NCBI GenBank assembly: GCA_028291285.1
Contig: JAQGIJ010000668.1
Coordinates: 1-5,070 of the forward strand
Source of the DNA: Phenylobacterium sp.
GTDB lineage: Bacteria; Pseudomonadota; Alphaproteobacteria; Caulobacterales; Caulobacteraceae
DNA: 5,070 nucleotides
Reading direction: 5' to 3'
Shown: positions 4,861 to 5,070 of the stretch, piece by piece
Layout: each line of letters begins with the position of its first letter
Position numbering within the stretch: position 1 is the stretch's first letter
Notes under the pieces: generated by a model
Databases searched by the model: none
Told to the model about the DNA's origin: nothing
What the model saw: only the letters and a program-made list of their open reading frames with translations
Translations under genes and position numbers: made by a program

Positions 4861-5070
4861 GCGCGCGCCGCTTGATGCGGTTGGCCAGCGACCACTTATG
4901 CACCTCGGTCGGGCCGTCGTAGAGGCGGAAGGCGCGGATATCACGGTAGATCTGGTGTACCGGCGTGTCGTCGGTGACGCCCTTGCCGCCCAGCACCTGC
5001 ACGCAGCGGTCGGCGATGGCGTAGACGGCTTCGGACACCGCCACCTTGGCGATGCTGGACTCCTCGGTGC
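4847..5070 (-). CDS. Acyl-CoA dehydrogenase, C-terminal end (runs off the right edge)
   Basis: FAD-dependent acyl-CoA dehydrogenase; only the last 73 residues are visible, and the frame is open to the edge. They belong to the C-terminal helical domain. ESSIAKVAVSEAVYAIADR leads into the family motif QVLGGKGVT (24-32 of the visible part), where FAD-contacting residues of the neighbouring subunit lie, then IYRDIRAFRLYDGPTEVHK. The YDGP stretch aligns with the YEGT of medium-chain dehydrogenase, where Glu is the catalytic base. Here Asp occupies that position, as I recall for the ACAD10/11-like branch. That makes an ACAD10/11-type enzyme more likely than a classical short- or medium-chain one. 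The substrate cannot be told. The GTG at 5044 is internal, not a start. The stop shares bases with the sulfotransferase stop. Confidence 0.93.
   Translation of the reverse strand, partial: TEESSIAKVAVSEAVYAIADRCVQVLGGKGVTDDTPVHQIYRDIRAFRLYDGPTEVHKWSLANRIKRRAPTEA

Noticed and set aside
4287..4895. 202-codon minus-strand frame antisense to the sulfotransferase
   Set aside because: It is a reverse shadow; the sulfotransferase motifs are intact on the plus strand and the frame overlaps the acyl-CoA dehydrogenase end out of frame.

Overview
The window reads as ordinary chromosome of a very GC-rich alphaproteobacterium, most likely from the Caulobacterales (Caulobacter/Phenylobacterium type). Three things point there: strong GC preference at third codon positions; the protein set (a DedA/YqaA protein, an alphaproteobacterial DsbB, a COQ7-type ubiquinone hydroxylase and a Sulfotransfer_4 protein); and a hairpin-rich intergenic repeat whose core strings I remember from that order. 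The taxonomy is inference, since no rRNA or other marker is present.

Layout, left to right. (1) 1-374, minus strand: N-terminal part of an isoaspartyl peptidase/L-asparaginase (Ntn hydrolase), cut by the window edge. (2) 383-502: a 120-bp interrupted palindrome between two minus-strand genes. (3) 520-1620, minus: complete 4-hydroxyphenylpyruvate dioxygenase (hpd), with a good ribosome site and a candidate Caulobacter-type housekeeping promoter. (4) 1621-1729: divergent control region. (5) 1730-3415, plus: a compact three-gene run of YqaA-type DedA membrane protein, DsbB, and COQ7 demethoxyubiquinone hydroxylase. The last two overlap by ATGA. (6) 3412-3714, minus: small single-pass membrane protein of unknown function, converging on coq7 with a 4-bp TTAG overlap. 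(7) 3867-4148, plus: small CxC...CxC zinc-ribbon-like protein, unknown. (8) 4209-4850, plus: PAPS-type sulfotransferase. (9) 4847-5070, minus: C-terminus of an acyl-CoA dehydrogenase, again meeting its neighbour through a TTAG overlap, here in the loop of a perfect hairpin.

How the genes fit together: hpd belongs to tyrosine/phenylalanine catabolism, the asparaginase to amino-acid salvage, and the acyl-CoA dehydrogenase to acyl-CoA oxidation. The clearest functional pairing is dsbB-coq7: DsbB passes electrons from periplasmic disulfide formation to ubiquinone, and COQ7 catalyses a late ring hydroxylation in making ubiquinone. I see no phage, transposase, CRISPR, tRNA or toxin-antitoxin module, and no evidence of an exotic multi-gene system. 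The most interesting signal is the structured repeat at 383-533, whose base changes match across the dyad and whose arms overlap the ends of both flanking genes. The two small unknown proteins are the only genes without a recognisable role.
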